A stretch of 64,000 nucleotides of DNA, from the NCBI RefSeq assembly GCF_003001905.1, contig NZ_PVNE01000021.1:1-64000 (forward strand). The letters are read 5' to 3'. Each line of letters opens with the position of its first letter. Position 1 is the stretch's first letter. Below the pieces are notes generated by a model. The model was not told where the DNA came from. It saw only the letters and a list, made by a program, of their open reading frames with translations, and did no database searches. The DNA comes from Planifilum fimeticola. Its GTDB lineage: Bacteria > Bacillota > Bacilli > Thermoactinomycetales > DSM-44946. The translations under genes and the position numbers were made by a program. Shown here one piece after another: positions 1 through 8,505 of this stretch.

Positions 1-398
1 TTGAAGATTTCCTCGACAATCGGCGTCACCACGGCGATGCTCCACCAATCGGAGGGCTCCCCGCCGAAGAGGAGGTGAATGATGGCCACAAACCCCTGGG
101 TGATAAAGGGGATTACCCAAGCTCCCACCAGAAAAAACGCGGAATAGGTTTTCCAGGTGAACGTCTTGCTTCGGGCCAGGATCCAAAACTGCCACAACAG
201 ATAAAGGCTCCACAAAAATTGGACGAAAATCTTGCGCGCGTCCTCAAAAAAGAAGAGGCCCAAGAGAAAGATGAGCAGAGAAACCGTGGAAAAGACCGTA
301 TAAGCGCGAATCCATCCCGGATGAGAAGCTTTCCACTGCAGCCACTTTTCCTGAAGCCGGTCCAATATTTCTCTCAGCCGCAGGCGAAAATTTTGCAT
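1..398 (-). CDS. PrsW-like membrane protein, C-terminal part beyond the window
   Basis: The reading frame opens at ATG 398 and stays open to the window edge, so only about the first 132 residues are visible. A good Shine-Dalgarno run (GGAGGAG) lies just upstream; an earlier ATG at 403 hits a stop after nine codons. The N-terminus is basic and amphipathic, followed by several hydrophobic helices (near residues 35-50, 55-72 and 86-110). The last visible residues read TPIVEEIFK, which resembles the glutamate-pair motif of PrsW-type (M82) or related intramembrane proteases. PrsW cleaves anti-sigma factors in Bacillus, but family members are diverse and the remaining catalytic motifs are outside the window, so substrate and even proteolytic activity are inferred. 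Confidence 0.6.
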   Translation of the reverse strand, partial: MQNFRLRLREILDRLQEKWLQWKASHPGWIRAYTVFSTVSLLIFLLGLFFFEDARKIFVQFLWSLYLLWQFWILARSKTFTWKTYSAFFLVGAWVIPFITQGFVAIIHLLFGGEPSDWWSIAVVTPIVEEIF

Positions 399-521
399 TT
401 CATGCTCCTCCTGAGTGAAAAAAAGGGTATTTCATATTAAAACAGCATAACCGGGGATTGGAAGGTCCTCAATAGGAAAATGGTTTTATTTACAAGATCA
501 GGGGGGCTCCTCAGGCAAAAA

Positions 522-551
522 GAACTCCGTCGGCTAGTGACGACGGAGTTC
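522..551 (-). terminator. Rho-independent terminator downstream of psuG
   Basis: A perfect 11-bp inverted repeat (GAACTCCGTCG, 522-532, with 541-551) has an 8-nt loop. On the minus strand it is followed by CTTTTTGCC. It lies 164 bp beyond the psuG stop and is the best terminator for that operon. A second, weaker hairpin (AAGCGG...CCGCTT) sits closer to the stop at 655-682. Confidence 0.7.
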
Positions 552-714
552 CGCACCAAAGCTTGACAAGACACTGGATTTTATCCCCGCCCTCTCCCAC
601 GGGATGGTGACCGGATTTCGCTCCTTCGGAAGGAGATATGAATGCCGGAAACAAGAAGCGGCCCTGATCGCAGGACCGCTTCCGGTTGGATGGCCGGCAC
701 CCCTATGCAGCGGG

Positions 715-1638
715 CTACTGCCGCCCCTTCCGCAGCGGGTGCAGGGCCCGGGCGATCTGCGCCCCCACCCGGGCGTTGTGTTTGACAAGAGCGATGTTGG
801 CGCGCAGGCTGTCGCCGCCGGTCAGGGTTTTGATCCGGTCCAGCAAAAAGGGCGTCACCCGCTTGCCGGAAATCCCTGCCGCCTCCGCCTCGCGCAGGGC
901 GTCGGCGATGATGCGCTCCATGGCTTCTTCCTCCAGGGCGTCCGCTTCCGGGATCGGATTGGCAATGACGAGGCCGCCCTGAAGCCCCAGTTCCCACTTG
1001 GTGTGAATCACCCGGGCGATCTCCTCCGGCGTATCCAGGCGCACATCGACGGGATAGCCGCTGGAGCGGCAGTAAAAGGCGGGAAATTCCTCCGTCCCCA
1101 CACCGATGACCGGGACGCCGCGGGTCTCCAGATATTCCAGGGTCAGGCCGATGTCCAGCACCGATTTCGCCCCGGCGCAGACCACCGCCACGTCCGTCCG
1201 GGCCAGCTCCTGCAGGTCGGCGGAGATGTCCATCGTCTTCTCCGCCTGGCGGTGCACCCCGCCGATGCCGCCGGTGACGAACACGTCGATCCCGGCCATT
1301 CGGGCGCAGATCATCGTGGCGGCGACGGTGGTGGCCCCGGGCTTGCCGGTGGCGATCACATGGGGAAGGTCCCGCCGGCTCACCTTCTCCACTCCGTCAT
1401 ACTCCGCCAAGAACCACAGTTCGTCTTCGGCAAGACCCACCCTGATCTTCCCGTCGAGGATGGCAATCGTCGCCGGCACCGCCCCGTGATCGCGGATGAT
1501 CGCCTCAACCTCCCGCGCCGTATTCAGATTGTCCGGATACGGCATGCCGTGGGCGACGATGGTGGATTCCAGGGCGACGACGGGGCGGTTCTCCTCCTTG
1601 GCCCTGCGAACTTCCTCCGACAAATGCAAGAAATTCAT
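715..1638 (-). CDS. psuG: Pseudouridine-5'-phosphate glycosidase
   Basis: The 307-residue product matches the PsuG (YeiN/IndA) family over its whole usual length. Recognisable family segments are [16 protein letters not shown] near the N-terminus, [10 protein letters not shown] near residue 135, and the C-terminal [14 protein letters not shown]. PsuG reversibly splits pseudouridine 5'-phosphate into uracil and ribose 5-phosphate, allowing pseudouridine recycling in the cytoplasm. ATG 1638 was chosen because GGGAGGA lies 6 nt upstream and because it overlaps the TGA of the preceding DinB gene as ATGA, indicating translational coupling; an in-frame start at 1665 would lie deeper inside that gene. 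The usual partner kinase PsuK is not adjacent. Confidence 0.93.
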   Translation of the reverse strand: MNFLHLSEEVRRAKEENRPVVALESTIVAHGMPYPDNLNTAREVEAIIRDHGAVPATIAILDGKIRVGLAEDELWFLAEYDGVEKVSRRDLPHVIATGKPGATTVAATMICARMAGIDVFVTGGIGGVHRQAEKTMDISADLQELARTDVAVVCAGAKSVLDIGLTLEYLETRGVPVIGVGTEEFPAFYCRSSGYPVDVRLDTPEEIARVIHTKWELGLQGGLVIANPIPEADALEEEAMERIIADALREAEAAGISGKRVTPFLLDRIKTLTGGDSLRANIALVKHNARVGAQIARALHPLRKGRQ

Positions 1639-2159
1639 CCCTTGTTCCTCCCTTGACGCCACCATTTCCGAAGCCAGGCGATTTGGGCCTGATGGTAACG
1701 GCTGTGGTCGGCGATGTGCCAGATTCCCCAGCGGATGGTGGCCGTTTTCCCGTCTTCATAATCGACCACCCGGTCCAGGTCCTCGTCGGTCAGCTCAAGG
1801 CATACGTCCCGGAACCATGTCTGAACCCGGTCGTAGGACTCCAGCAGTTCTTCCAGGGGCACCCCGGACACGGCAGGAATCTTCCCCTGCCGGTCGAACA
1901 TGGGACCGTAGGCTTCCTGCAAGTCCCGGGGAACCGGTTCTCCCCGGAGGCGGTAAACCCAATGGAGATCGACCACCGCCAAGTGACGGATCAACTGCCC
2001 CGTGCTGTTGAGGTCCCCGAAGGGTCCCTTATCGTCCAGTTCCTCCTGGGACATCCCCTCCACCCGTTGTCTCAGCCTCCGATATGTATCCTCCACGGTT
2101 GCGTAAAGGAGGCCGACGATCGGGGCCATCCCCGGGGCCGGTTCCAGGTCGTGATGCAT
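1635..2159 (-). CDS. DinB/YfiT-type four-helix protein
   Basis: This 174-residue protein has the helical layout of the DinB/YfiT superfamily. Three histidine positions typical of its metal site are visible: [12 protein letters not shown] around residues 57-67 and HSRYHQAQI near residue 153. Many Bacillota members are thiol transferases, including bacillithiol S-transferases, while others have no known activity. The ATG at 2159 has GAGGAG about 9 nt upstream. The gene overlaps psuG by four bases, so the two are probably cotranscribed, although no functional link is evident. Upstream lies a divergent NUDIX gene. Confidence 0.8.
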   Translation of the reverse strand: MHHDLEPAPGMAPIVGLLYATVEDTYRRLRQRVEGMSQEELDDKGPFGDLNSTGQLIRHLAVVDLHWVYRLRGEPVPRDLQEAYGPMFDRQGKIPAVSGVPLEELLESYDRVQTWFRDVCLELTDEDLDRVVDYEDGKTATIRWGIWHIADHSRYHQAQIAWLRKWWRQGRNKG

Positions 2160-2237
2160 TTGCTTACCACTCCTCGCTGTGCTTCGGATGCCACACGGCC
2201 ATTGTACCACGTTTGACAATCCTCCGGAGGTGAACGG

Positions 2238-2699
2238 ATGTATATCTCGGAGCTCCGTAAAAGAATCGGCAGCCTTCCGATCATCGTCGCGGGCGCCACC
2301 GTGGTGGTGATGAACGAAAAAGGGGAGATCCTGTTTCAGCGCCGCTCCGACTCCTTCGACTGGGGTCTCCCCGGCGGCGCCATGGAACCCGGGGAAACCC
2401 TGGAAGAGACCGCCCGGCGCGAATTGAAGGAAGAGACCGGATTGGACGCCGGTGCGCTTCAACTCTTGGGCGTGTTCTCCGGCCCCCGGTATTATTATCG
2501 GTACCCCAACGGGGATGAAGTCTACAATGTCATCGCGCTGTACCGGGCTCGACAGGTCCGCGGAACGCTCCAGATCTCCGACAATGAAAGCATCGACCTC
2601 CGATTTTTCGGAAAGGACCGCCTGCCCCGGCTGGAAAAGCGGGCCGCAGCGCTGTTGGAGGAGTGTGGTGAACAAATATGGCTAAAGAAGGACCCTTAA
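2238..2699 (+). CDS. NUDIX hydrolase
   Basis: The 153-residue protein contains a complete NUDIX box around residues 45-67: GAMEPGETLEETARREL continues into KEETGL, giving the GX5EX7REUXEEXGU signature with all catalytic glutamates. Such enzymes hydrolyse nucleoside diphosphates linked to another group; the substrate cannot be read from the sequence. A Tyr-rich stretch (PRYYYRYPNGDEVYNV) near residue 85 resembles cytoplasmic MutT/NUDIX hydrolases of Bacillus. The start is preceded by CCGGAGGTGAACGG, giving ideal spacing. The gene appears monocistronic and divergent from the DinB-psuG pair. Confidence 0.92.
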   Translation: MYISELRKRIGSLPIIVAGATVVVMNEKGEILFQRRSDSFDWGLPGGAMEPGETLEETARRELKEETGLDAGALQLLGVFSGPRYYYRYPNGDEVYNVIALYRARQVRGTLQISDNESIDLRFFGKDRLPRLEKRAAALLEECGEQIWLKKDP

Positions 2700-3025
2700 C
2701 CCTCGACAAAATCGGGTTGCGGGGGTGCACCTTCGAATCCATCGCTTTTTTGGTCTTCCGTCCGCTTCAAACCCGATGGAGATGCTATCTTGATTTTTAT
2801 TCCAGTCCATGGTGTAATTCGATTACTCGACACTTCACAAAAGGATCCGCATGGAGGAGCCGCTTGATTACAGTCCCTTCATCCGTCCGATGAAGCAGCG
2901 CGGAAAACCGGATCATCCTCGCTTTCGTATACCACACGGCCGGCTACGGGCCGGAAGGAAAATCAAACGGCTTGGTGCATCGGCGCATCTTCCTGACAAA
3001 CTCAACGTCCCGGGGGGATCTCACT
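2700..3025. other. Intergenic region with a candidate promoter
   Basis: No convincing gene is present in this 326-bp stretch. A candidate sigma-A promoter is TTGATT (2790-2795), a 17-bp spacer, and TGTAAT (2813-2818), which would give the next gene a leader of about 200 nt. A short inverted repeat GGCCGG...CCGG lies at 2940-2956. Nothing else stands out. Confidence 0.4.
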
Positions 3026-3757
3026 TTGAAGAACAAAATCAACTACGAACAAATCATCGAAATGGCAAGTTACGGCATACTTATCGCAATCGTCGTCTTC
3101 TGGAACTTTTTTTCAAACCTGTTCCCGATCAAGTTGGAGCAGGTAATCAGCATCCTGATCGGTCTGATTGCAGCGACCAACATCGCCTGGACCCGCAAAT
3201 TCAACAAGATGGAGAAAAAAATCGACCCGCTGAAAACCTCGGAAATGCTCGTTTATCCAGACCTTCAGAGCGCGTTCAACGCCATTCTCTCGAAAAAAAA
3301 ACGGATCAAGACACTCAGAACCTACTCCAATTCATCCAACATCATCCAAACGTTTATCCGGCCCAACAACATCATCATCGATCATTGCAAGGTGATGTTC
3401 CGAAATCTTCCGCCGCAAGAAGAGGCTGAAAACAAACGGTATGCCCTCGAATTGGAGAATATCCTGCAGCGGTGGCGCAACCTGGAAAAGGCGGGACAGA
3501 TCAAAAAACTGGAGATCGTCAGGCATCGCTATTTGTTGACCGAATACCAAGTCATTTTTGATGATGACTACATGATTTTGGGGATTTACCACCCCGAACC
3601 TTCCGATCCCTCTTCCGTTGTCATCAAATCTTCACCTCTCGTCATCACCACCGAACTGAAGGAAGGCAAAAAAATTATCCAAACCTATATCGAACGCTTT
3701 GATGCGATGTTTAAAGAGGAGGGGAAAAAACAACGCCCGCAAGGCGCATCCAAGTAG
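3026..3757 (+). CDS. Unknown membrane-anchored protein with a C-terminal soluble domain
   Basis: I do not recognise this family. Two adjacent hydrophobic segments (about residues 11-31 and 38-53) form a membrane hairpin, followed by a soluble domain of about 170 residues. That domain starts SEMLVYPDLQSAF and contains KRIKTLRTYSNSSN, a context that loosely recalls the beginnings of phospholipase-D-like or phosphatidylserine-synthase-like sensor domains; this is weak. TTG 3026 was chosen because GGGGGGAT lies 7 nt upstream; a TTG at 2972 is in frame but has a poorly placed ribosome binding site. Its AT-richer, Lys/Asn/Ile-rich composition differs from its neighbours and may indicate transfer. 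It stands alone between a NUDIX gene and a convergent methyltransferase. Confidence 0.7.
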   Translation: MKNKINYEQIIEMASYGILIAIVVFWNFFSNLFPIKLEQVISILIGLIAATNIAWTRKFNKMEKKIDPLKTSEMLVYPDLQSAFNAILSKKKRIKTLRTYSNSSNIIQTFIRPNNIIIDHCKVMFRNLPPQEEAENKRYALELENILQRWRNLEKAGQIKKLEIVRHRYLLTEYQVIFDDDYMILGIYHPEPSDPSSVVIKSSPLVITTELKEGKKIIQTYIERFDAMFKEEGKKQRPQGASK

Positions 3758-3844
3758 CAGGGTGCCGCCGATGCGTTATCTGACACCACTACTGACGGCA
3801 GGCCGTTCCGGGCCCAAAAAGGCGGACGCCCTGACAGCCAAAGA

Positions 3845-3877
3845 GAAAATCCTCCCACGCTGCCGGGAGGATTTCTC
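3845..3877. terminator. Bidirectional terminator between convergent genes
   Basis: AAATCCTCCC and GGGAGGATTT form a 10-bp stem around an 8-nt loop, extended by GAG/CTC with one bulged base. On the minus strand it runs into TTTTCTCTTT, and on the plus strand into TTTCTC. It can serve both the membrane-protein gene and the methyltransferase gene. Confidence 0.6.
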
Positions 3878-4025
3878 GTCCGCAAAAAGCAGTACTAAAG
3901 TTCCCCTTGCAAAACTGCCGCCGAGGAAAAGCGAAGATCCGAACCGGAAAATCGGCGGTGGGCGGAATTCGCTCTGCTCCGCGGAAAAAATCGAACCGCC
4001 AAGGCGCGGTCCAAAGCGGAAAAGG

Positions 4026-4694
4026 TCACTTTTGAAGCCAAACCTCCAGGCTGATTGCACTTTCATGAATGTCGCAGGTCTTGAATCGGCTCTTCGAGAC
4101 CAACTGCTCGAAGGCCTCTTTGGTATAGGCCCGTTTGATGAGCATGAACTCGAAGGCCCATCGGGTCATGAGCCGGTTGATTCCGCTCAGCCCCAAATCT
4201 TCCCTCACATGCTTTTCGACGGCTTCCCGGGAAACGTCCCCCCGCAAATCCAGGATCAGCGCCCTGCCCCCGGGCTTCAGCACACGGTGCATCTCGTCCA
4301 GGGCAGCGACCGGCCGGGAAAAGTTTTTGAAGGCCGCCCGGCACACGATGAAATCAAAGGCGTTTTCCTCAAAGGGCATTCGGGAGGCGTCCCCGCGGCG
4401 GAAGTCGATATTCACTCCCGCCTCCCGGGCATTCTCCCGGGCGATTTCCACAAACGTCTCGCTGATATCCAAACCGGTGATGCGAAAATTGCCGAGCTTC
4501 GCCAACTCGATGGACAAGTATCCCGGTCCCGGAGCCAGTTCGAGGATCTCCTCCCCGCCCGACAGCCTTTCCGCAACCTTTTGGGCGTCCCTTTTGTATT
4601 CCTCGATGCTCTTCTTGGTATTGCGGGCATACCACGTGGCGATCACGCCGTTCATGCCGATTCCTTTGTACCCCTTCGGGGTTTTTACAGCCAT
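4026..4694 (-). CDS. Class I SAM-dependent methyltransferase
   Basis: The 222-residue product shows the Rossmann-type methyltransferase motifs in order: motif I ILELAPGPGYLS near residue 50, the acidic end of strand beta 2 (ITGLDIS) near 72, a motif II-like FRRGDASRMPF near 100, and RVLKPGGRALILDL near 138. It resembles the UbiE/YcgJ group, but there is no menaquinone or ubiquinone context, so the acceptor is unknown. ATG 4694 has AAGGAGG eight bases upstream. It lies directly downstream of, and on the same strand as, a PadR-type regulator and may share its transcript. Confidence 0.88.
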   Translation of the reverse strand: MAVKTPKGYKGIGMNGVIATWYARNTKKSIEEYKRDAQKVAERLSGGEEILELAPGPGYLSIELAKLGNFRITGLDISETFVEIARENAREAGVNIDFRRGDASRMPFEENAFDFIVCRAAFKNFSRPVAALDEMHRVLKPGGRALILDLRGDVSREAVEKHVREDLGLSGINRLMTRWAFEFMLIKRAYTKEAFEQLVSKSRFKTCDIHESAISLEVWLQK

Positions 4695-4743
4695 CTGCAA
4701 TGCCTCCTTTTAGGCCGAGCCTGGACGAACAGGCCGCGGTGAG

Positions 4744-5355
4744 TTAGTCATCCCCTCCCCCGGAATCCGCATACCCCCGGAGCCATTCACGGTCCCAGGT
4801 GATCCGGCCGGAGCGCATATCGTCGATCAGGGATCGGACCCAGTTCACCTCCGTCTTCAGCATGGCGTGCAGATATTCGATCTCCAACAAAAACAGTCTG
4901 GGCAAAACGGCCCCCGCCTCGCGAAGGATTGTATCGAGGGAGGACAACTTTTCGGCGAGGGCAGCCTCCCGCTCCTCCAGGCAGCGCAGAACTTCGCCAA
5001 CCTCCAGCAGGGGAAGGAGGGAGAGAGCCGCCGGAAATTCGGGAAACTCCTCCTTCGGCTTGGAAAGCATGCTCGTAAGCCAATCCCGGGCCGTTTCGAG
5101 ACCCTGTTCGGTCAACTCATAAACGGTCCGTTCCGGTCGGTTCTCTTCCCGGGAAGTCTCCTTGACCGCAATGAGACCGGCCCGGAGCAACCGCTGGATG
5201 GTTTGGTAGAGGCTGGCCCTCCGTTGAACATTGATGACCAGATCCTTGCCGCGTTCCTTGATCAGCTGTTGCATTCGGTAAGGATGCATGGGTTCCTCCG
5301 CAAGGAGCACGAGGATGGCCAATGCCAAGGGTGAACGTTGAAATGACCGTGCCAT
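4744..5355 (-). CDS. PadR-family transcriptional regulator
   Basis: The protein of 203 residues begins with a PadR winged helix (LALAILVLLAEEPMHPYRMQQLI, then RRASLYQTIQRLLRAGLI) and ends with a C-terminal helical dimerisation part rich in Leu and Glu (about 110-200). PadR proteins repress genes for detoxification or efflux, and their own genes, in response to small ligands. ATG 5355 is preferred because a promoter with its -10 ending seven bases upstream would place the transcription start on this ATG; no Shine-Dalgarno sequence is present. The palindrome in that promoter suggests autorepression. The downstream methyltransferase gene is the nearest possible target. Confidence 0.88.
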   Translation of the reverse strand: MARSFQRSPLALAILVLLAEEPMHPYRMQQLIKERGKDLVINVQRRASLYQTIQRLLRAGLIAVKETSREENRPERTVYELTEQGLETARDWLTSMLSKPKEEFPEFPAALSLLPLLEVGEVLRCLEEREAALAEKLSSLDTILREAGAVLPRLFLLEIEYLHAMLKTEVNWVRSLIDDMRSGRITWDREWLRGYADSGGGDD

Positions 5356-5362
5356 AGTATTT

Positions 5363-5391
5363 ATTTTACTAGTCATTTTATGACTATGCAA
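5363..5391 (-). promoter_or_regulatory. padR promoter with palindromic operator in the spacer
   Basis: On the minus strand, TTGCAT (5391-5386) and TAAAAT (5368-5363) are separated by exactly 17 bp. The spacer and the edge of the -35 contain the perfect inverted repeat TAGTCAT-TTT-ATGACTA (5370-5386). RNA polymerase and a dimeric repressor would compete for this site. Transcription would start at or next to the A of the padR ATG. Confidence 0.65.
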
Positions 5392-5393
5392 AG

Positions 5394-5422
5394 GGTAAAA
5401 AAATCATCCCTGAATCGGGATG
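5394..5422 (-). terminator. Terminator between the VOC-protein gene and padR
   Basis: CATCCC (5405-5410) pairs with GGGATG (5417-5422) around a 6-nt loop. On the minus strand the hairpin is followed by ATTTTTTTACCC. It ends transcripts coming from the VOC-protein/DUF3891 genes before padR. Confidence 0.7.
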
Positions 5423-5657
5423 TTTTACTCTCCGCACTCCTCGGCATAAAACCGATTGGCTCACGCAGGGGTCCGCACATCCGCCGACGGGTCGCCGTCC
5501 GATCCGGTGAGACGCGGTGGAAGTTAGCTTGTTCAACAGGCCAATTTGATCAGCAGATAGTATCCCCGCCATGGTCCCCGACGGTTGCGGGCGCCCCGGT
5601 CTCTCTTTTTTTGCCTCACAAAACATCGCGGCAAGCTTTCAAAAATCCACCTTTCTC

Positions 5658-6056
5658 TCACGACCAGACCGTCATCCGCTCCTGCAAATTGCTGGTGTGC
5701 AGCTCCAGCTGAGTGCCGTCGGGATCCAAAAAGTTGATGGAACGTCCGACACCCCGGCGCACGGGTCCCCGAACGATGGGAACCCCGGACTCCTCCAGCC
5801 GGCGGGCCGCCTCATCGAAGTCCTCTTCATCGATGGAGAAGGCGACGTGATCGACGCCGAAGCCGGAATCCCCGCCTTGATCCCCGGCCTGCGCCTTCTT
5901 CTCCACCAGGGCGACCCAGGCCGTCCCCCATTCCAGGTAGGCATCGGTCTTTCCCCGGTGAACCAGCTTCATCCCGAGCAGATCCCGGTAGAAACCCAGG
6001 GATTTCTCCAGATCCGACACGCGAATCGTCACGTGATTGAAACCTTTCACTTTCAC
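5658..6056 (-). CDS. VOC-superfamily protein, FosB-like
   Basis: The 132-residue protein consists of two paired beta-alpha-beta-beta-beta units. Candidate metal ligands are in canonical places: His in FNHVTIRVSD (near 7), His in VDHVAFSID (near 70) and Glu in TQLELHTSN (near 118). The tail SINFLDPDGTQLELHTSNL closely resembles FosB, the Bacillus Mn-dependent bacillithiol transferase that inactivates fosfomycin, but glyoxalase-like relatives are similar and the substrate is not certain. GTG 6056 has GGAGGAGG eight bases upstream and gives the usual FosB length. It follows a DUF3891 gene with a 23-bp gap, suggesting cotranscription. Confidence 0.8.
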   Translation of the reverse strand: MKVKGFNHVTIRVSDLEKSLGFYRDLLGMKLVHRGKTDAYLEWGTAWVALVEKKAQAGDQGGDSGFGVDHVAFSIDEEDFDEAARRLEESGVPIVRGPVRRGVGRSINFLDPDGTQLELHTSNLQERMTVWS

Positions 6057-6079
6057 CAGGAATCCTCCTCCGTCCGATT

Positions 6080-6772
6080 TCAGCAAACCACGTCGATGGA
6101 CAGCTGTCCCTCCTCCTCCGGTTCCCGCGCCGCATTGACGACCTGATAGGGAATCGTGACGGTGAAGGGCTGCCGGAAGGGATTGGGAGACAGGCGCAAC
6201 CGCCGGGTTCCTTCCCAGACCGGAAGCAGCTTCCGACCGAAATAATCCAGGCCTTCCCGGAACCAGGGGAAGGTGTTTTGGCCCGGCTCGTTCAGGCAGA
6301 TGAACAGGGAAAGGTAATCGCAGAACTTGAGGAGATGCAGTGCCCGCTCCAGTCCGTCCCGCTCTTCGGGATTCATCCCTGTCTTCAACCGTTCCTGCCT
6401 GGTCAGCTCCTCCTCCCGAAAACGGATCGCCGCCGGGTCCGAAACCCCCTCAAAAAAAGAGGCATAATGCATGCTGCACAGACAGCCGGCGTACGGATCC
6501 TCCGCCTCCACCCGTTCGATCCCGGCTTTGTAGGCGGGCAATTTGGGCTCGAGCGGATAGTCCATGAAGGAGTAGGGCTTGTCTTCCTCCTCGTTCCACA
6601 ACAGTTCCCGGTCCAGAGGCCGCCAACCCACATCATGCATGGCGATGGCAAAGACCGCAGACGGGTGGAATCGGTCGATCTCCTTCAGGCGCAGCGCAAA
6701 ATCGGCGGAAACCAGGGCATGGTCGTGCTGGCGGAACAGAACGAACCGATTCCCCTGTTGCCGAACAATCAC
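6080..6772 (-). CDS. DUF3891-family protein
   Basis: The 230-residue protein matches the DUF3891 pattern: an N-terminal MIVRQQGNRFVLFRQHDHALVS segment, then AMHDVGWRPLD near residue 45 and KFCDYLSLFICL near residue 150. The His-Asp pairs give it an HD-domain-like appearance, but no activity is established that I know of. It begins at GTG 6772 with a GGGGGG ribosome binding site. It lies upstream of the FosB-like gene and is probably in the same transcript. No signal peptide or membrane segment is seen. Confidence 0.8.
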   Translation of the reverse strand: MIVRQQGNRFVLFRQHDHALVSADFALRLKEIDRFHPSAVFAIAMHDVGWRPLDRELLWNEEEDKPYSFMDYPLEPKLPAYKAGIERVEAEDPYAGCLCSMHYASFFEGVSDPAAIRFREEELTRQERLKTGMNPEERDGLERALHLLKFCDYLSLFICLNEPGQNTFPWFREGLDYFGRKLLPVWEGTRRLRLSPNPFRQPFTVTIPYQVVNAAREPEEEGQLSIDVVC

Positions 6773-6939
6773 CGCGGATCCCCCCTACATTTCGTTTCAT
6801 AATCCTTAAAAAAACCATGAACGGCTCACTCCGGGGAGGAATGCACTCGGATCTGCTCCCCGGTCACATCCCCGGCATCCCGGGCGGAAGGGATCCTCCC
6901 TTTTCCCAGACGGGATCGAGCTCCGCCTTAATGGAGGCG

Positions 6940-7395
6940 TCACAACCCCAGACCCTCCAGCTGACGAACGTGTCTCCACACGTGAACGATGGCGTGCTCC
7001 AGCATCTGTTCCACCATATAGATTTCCCTCTCGTTCCAGGAAGCGGGAAACGCCCTCCCCAGATCGTCGTCGCAAACACCGGCGGTCGCCTCCCGGCAAT
7101 ACGGCAGGCTCAGGGAGATCGCCCTTTCCCAATCCGCCGGGGAGTGAAGGCGGTTCAGCGCCTCCCGCGTCAGGGGCGGAGAGACGTTCTCCTCCAGTTC
7201 CAGCTTTTCCCTCACCCACTGGAAGTAAGCAAACAGGCTGTCGACGATATGTACCATCAAATCGCGGACCGTTCCGAAATCCTTCACCGGCCGATCCAAC
7301 GCGTCGCCCGGCCAGCGGTTCATCATGGCCATCAGATGGCGCAGCACCCGCTCGTGTTCGTCCACGAGGGCTTGTACGGCGTTTCTTTCGGACAT
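6940..7395 (-). CDS. DinB-family protein (second copy)
   Basis: This 151-residue protein has the four-helix DinB pattern with candidate metal-binding histidines in DLMVHIVDSLF (near 50) and LEHAIVHVWRHVRQLEG at the C-terminus. It is only distantly similar to the DinB protein at 1635-2159. ATG 7395 has AGAGGA nine bases upstream; an in-frame ATG at 7446 would add 17 charged residues but has no well-spaced ribosome binding site and is preceded by a small hairpin. The function may be a metal-dependent thiol transfer or DNA-damage-associated role, as for others in the family; neither can be shown here. Confidence 0.78.
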   Translation of the reverse strand: MSERNAVQALVDEHERVLRHLMAMMNRWPGDALDRPVKDFGTVRDLMVHIVDSLFAYFQWVREKLELEENVSPPLTREALNRLHSPADWERAISLSLPYCREATAGVCDDDLGRAFPASWNEREIYMVEQMLEHAIVHVWRHVRQLEGLGL

Positions 7396-7562
7396 GGACT
7401 TCATCCTCTCGAAGATTTGCGCTTTTTCACGTTCCGTATATTTCATTCGCCGATCGGCGACGGCTCTCCTTTTTAGCCCGACCGGCATTTGCCCGCACAC
7501 CGGGGGAAGCACCTCCTTGATGCAATGGCAGAGACACTCGAGCGCAACCCGCCGCGTATAGA

Positions 7563-7591
7563 AAAAAAGACCCGTCCCACGGGTCTTTTTT
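7563..7591. terminator. Strong bidirectional terminator
   Basis: GACCCGT and ACGGGTC form the GC-rich core around a 3-nt loop, flanked by six A and six T residues that extend the pairing. It lies 12 bp past the stop of the sigma-factor gene on the minus strand and also faces the DinB-gene promoter region. Confidence 0.85.
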
Positions 7592-7602
7592 GCAGGACGG
7601 AG

Positions 7603-8505
7603 TCAATTCCGCGAAAGCGGTTTTAACTTCTCCGGATTGCGAAGCAGAAAGACGGATGCCGCGCGTCCGCCGCGCAATTGAAAAGCCATGATCCCGAAAA
7701 TCTCCTCCTGGTTGCGGATGATGACGCCCGTTTCGCCGTTGATCCGGATCGGCCGCATTTCCAGCGAAAGGGCCATCTCCTCCGCCTTGCGGACAAGGCC
7801 GAAAAGAAATCGCAGGATGCGTTCGCGGGTTTCGATCGGGCGGATCGCGGCCGGCACGCGGCCCCCGCCGTCGGAGTAGAGGACGGCGTCTTCCGCCAGA
7901 AGTCGGGCGAAGGGTTCCACCTCACCGCTCCTTGCCGCCTTCAAAAAGGCGGTCACGACGGCATCGGTGTTTTCCGGTTCATGCAGGCGACGGCTTTGTT
8001 CCATTGCGATCTTCGCCTTGGCCCGGCTGTGAATCTTTCGGCAGTTTGCCGCCGTTTTGTTCAGCATCGAGGCGATCTCCCCGTAATCGAAGGCGAAGGC
8101 TTCCCGCAGGAAAAACACCGCCCGTTCCACCGGGTTGAGTTGTTGAAAGAGCGCGAGCACGGCGTAGGAAACCATCTCCCTGTGAACCATCGATTGCTGC
8201 GGATCCTCTCCGCCTTCCCGCAAATCGCACGGCAGGGGTTCCGGAAGCCAGTGGCCGACGTACGTCTCCCGTTTCTTTCGTGCCGATTTCAACACGTCCA
8301 GGCAGCGATTCGTAATCATTTTGCACAGATACGCCTTTTTGTTGGCGATCGACGAAAGGTTGACGTCGTTCAGGTGGGAAAAGACGTCCTGAACCACATC
8401 CTCCGCATCGGAAACGATGCCCAGCATGCGATAGGCCAAGGAGAACAAAAGCGGGCGGTGCTCCCGATACAAAGCCCTCACTTCATCAAGCTGGCTGCGT
8501 TCCAT
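7603..8505 (-). CDS. ECF41-type sigma factor with SnoaL-like C-terminal domain
   Basis: The 300-residue protein has sigma-2 (about 8-75, with AEDVVQDVF), a linker containing the WLPEPL motif (86-91), sigma-4 (about 110-170) and a C-terminal NTF2/SnoaL-like extension. The extension carries DGGGR (212-216) and NPEKL (290-294), the two signatures of the ECF41 family. In ECF41 this domain replaces a separate anti-sigma factor and tunes activity. ATG 8505 lies inside the last codons of the flavoprotein gene (28-nt overlap), so the genes are coupled. The promoter upstream of the pair matches the ECF41 consensus exactly, indicating autoregulation. The inducing signal is unknown. Confidence 0.93.
   Translation of the reverse strand: MERSQLDEVRALYREHRPLLFSLAYRMLGIVSDAEDVVQDVFSHLNDVNLSSIANKKAYLCKMITNRCLDVLKSARKKRETYVGHWLPEPLPCDLREGGEDPQQSMVHREMVSYAVLALFQQLNPVERAVFFLREAFAFDYGEIASMLNKTAANCRKIHSRAKAKIAMEQSRRLHEPENTDAVVTAFLKAARSGEVEPFARLLAEDAVLYSDGGGRVPAAIRPIETRERILRFLFGLVRKAEEMALSLEMRPIRINGETGVIIRNQEEIFGIMAFQLRGGRAASVFLLRNPEKLKPLSRN

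Noticed and set aside
604-1656. A 350-codon plus-strand frame opposite psuG
   Set aside because: It is the GC-rich shadow of psuG, lacks a ribosome binding site and shows no recognisable domain. The same applies to other long antisense frames, for example 8532-9737, 31046-33349 and 39972-41666.
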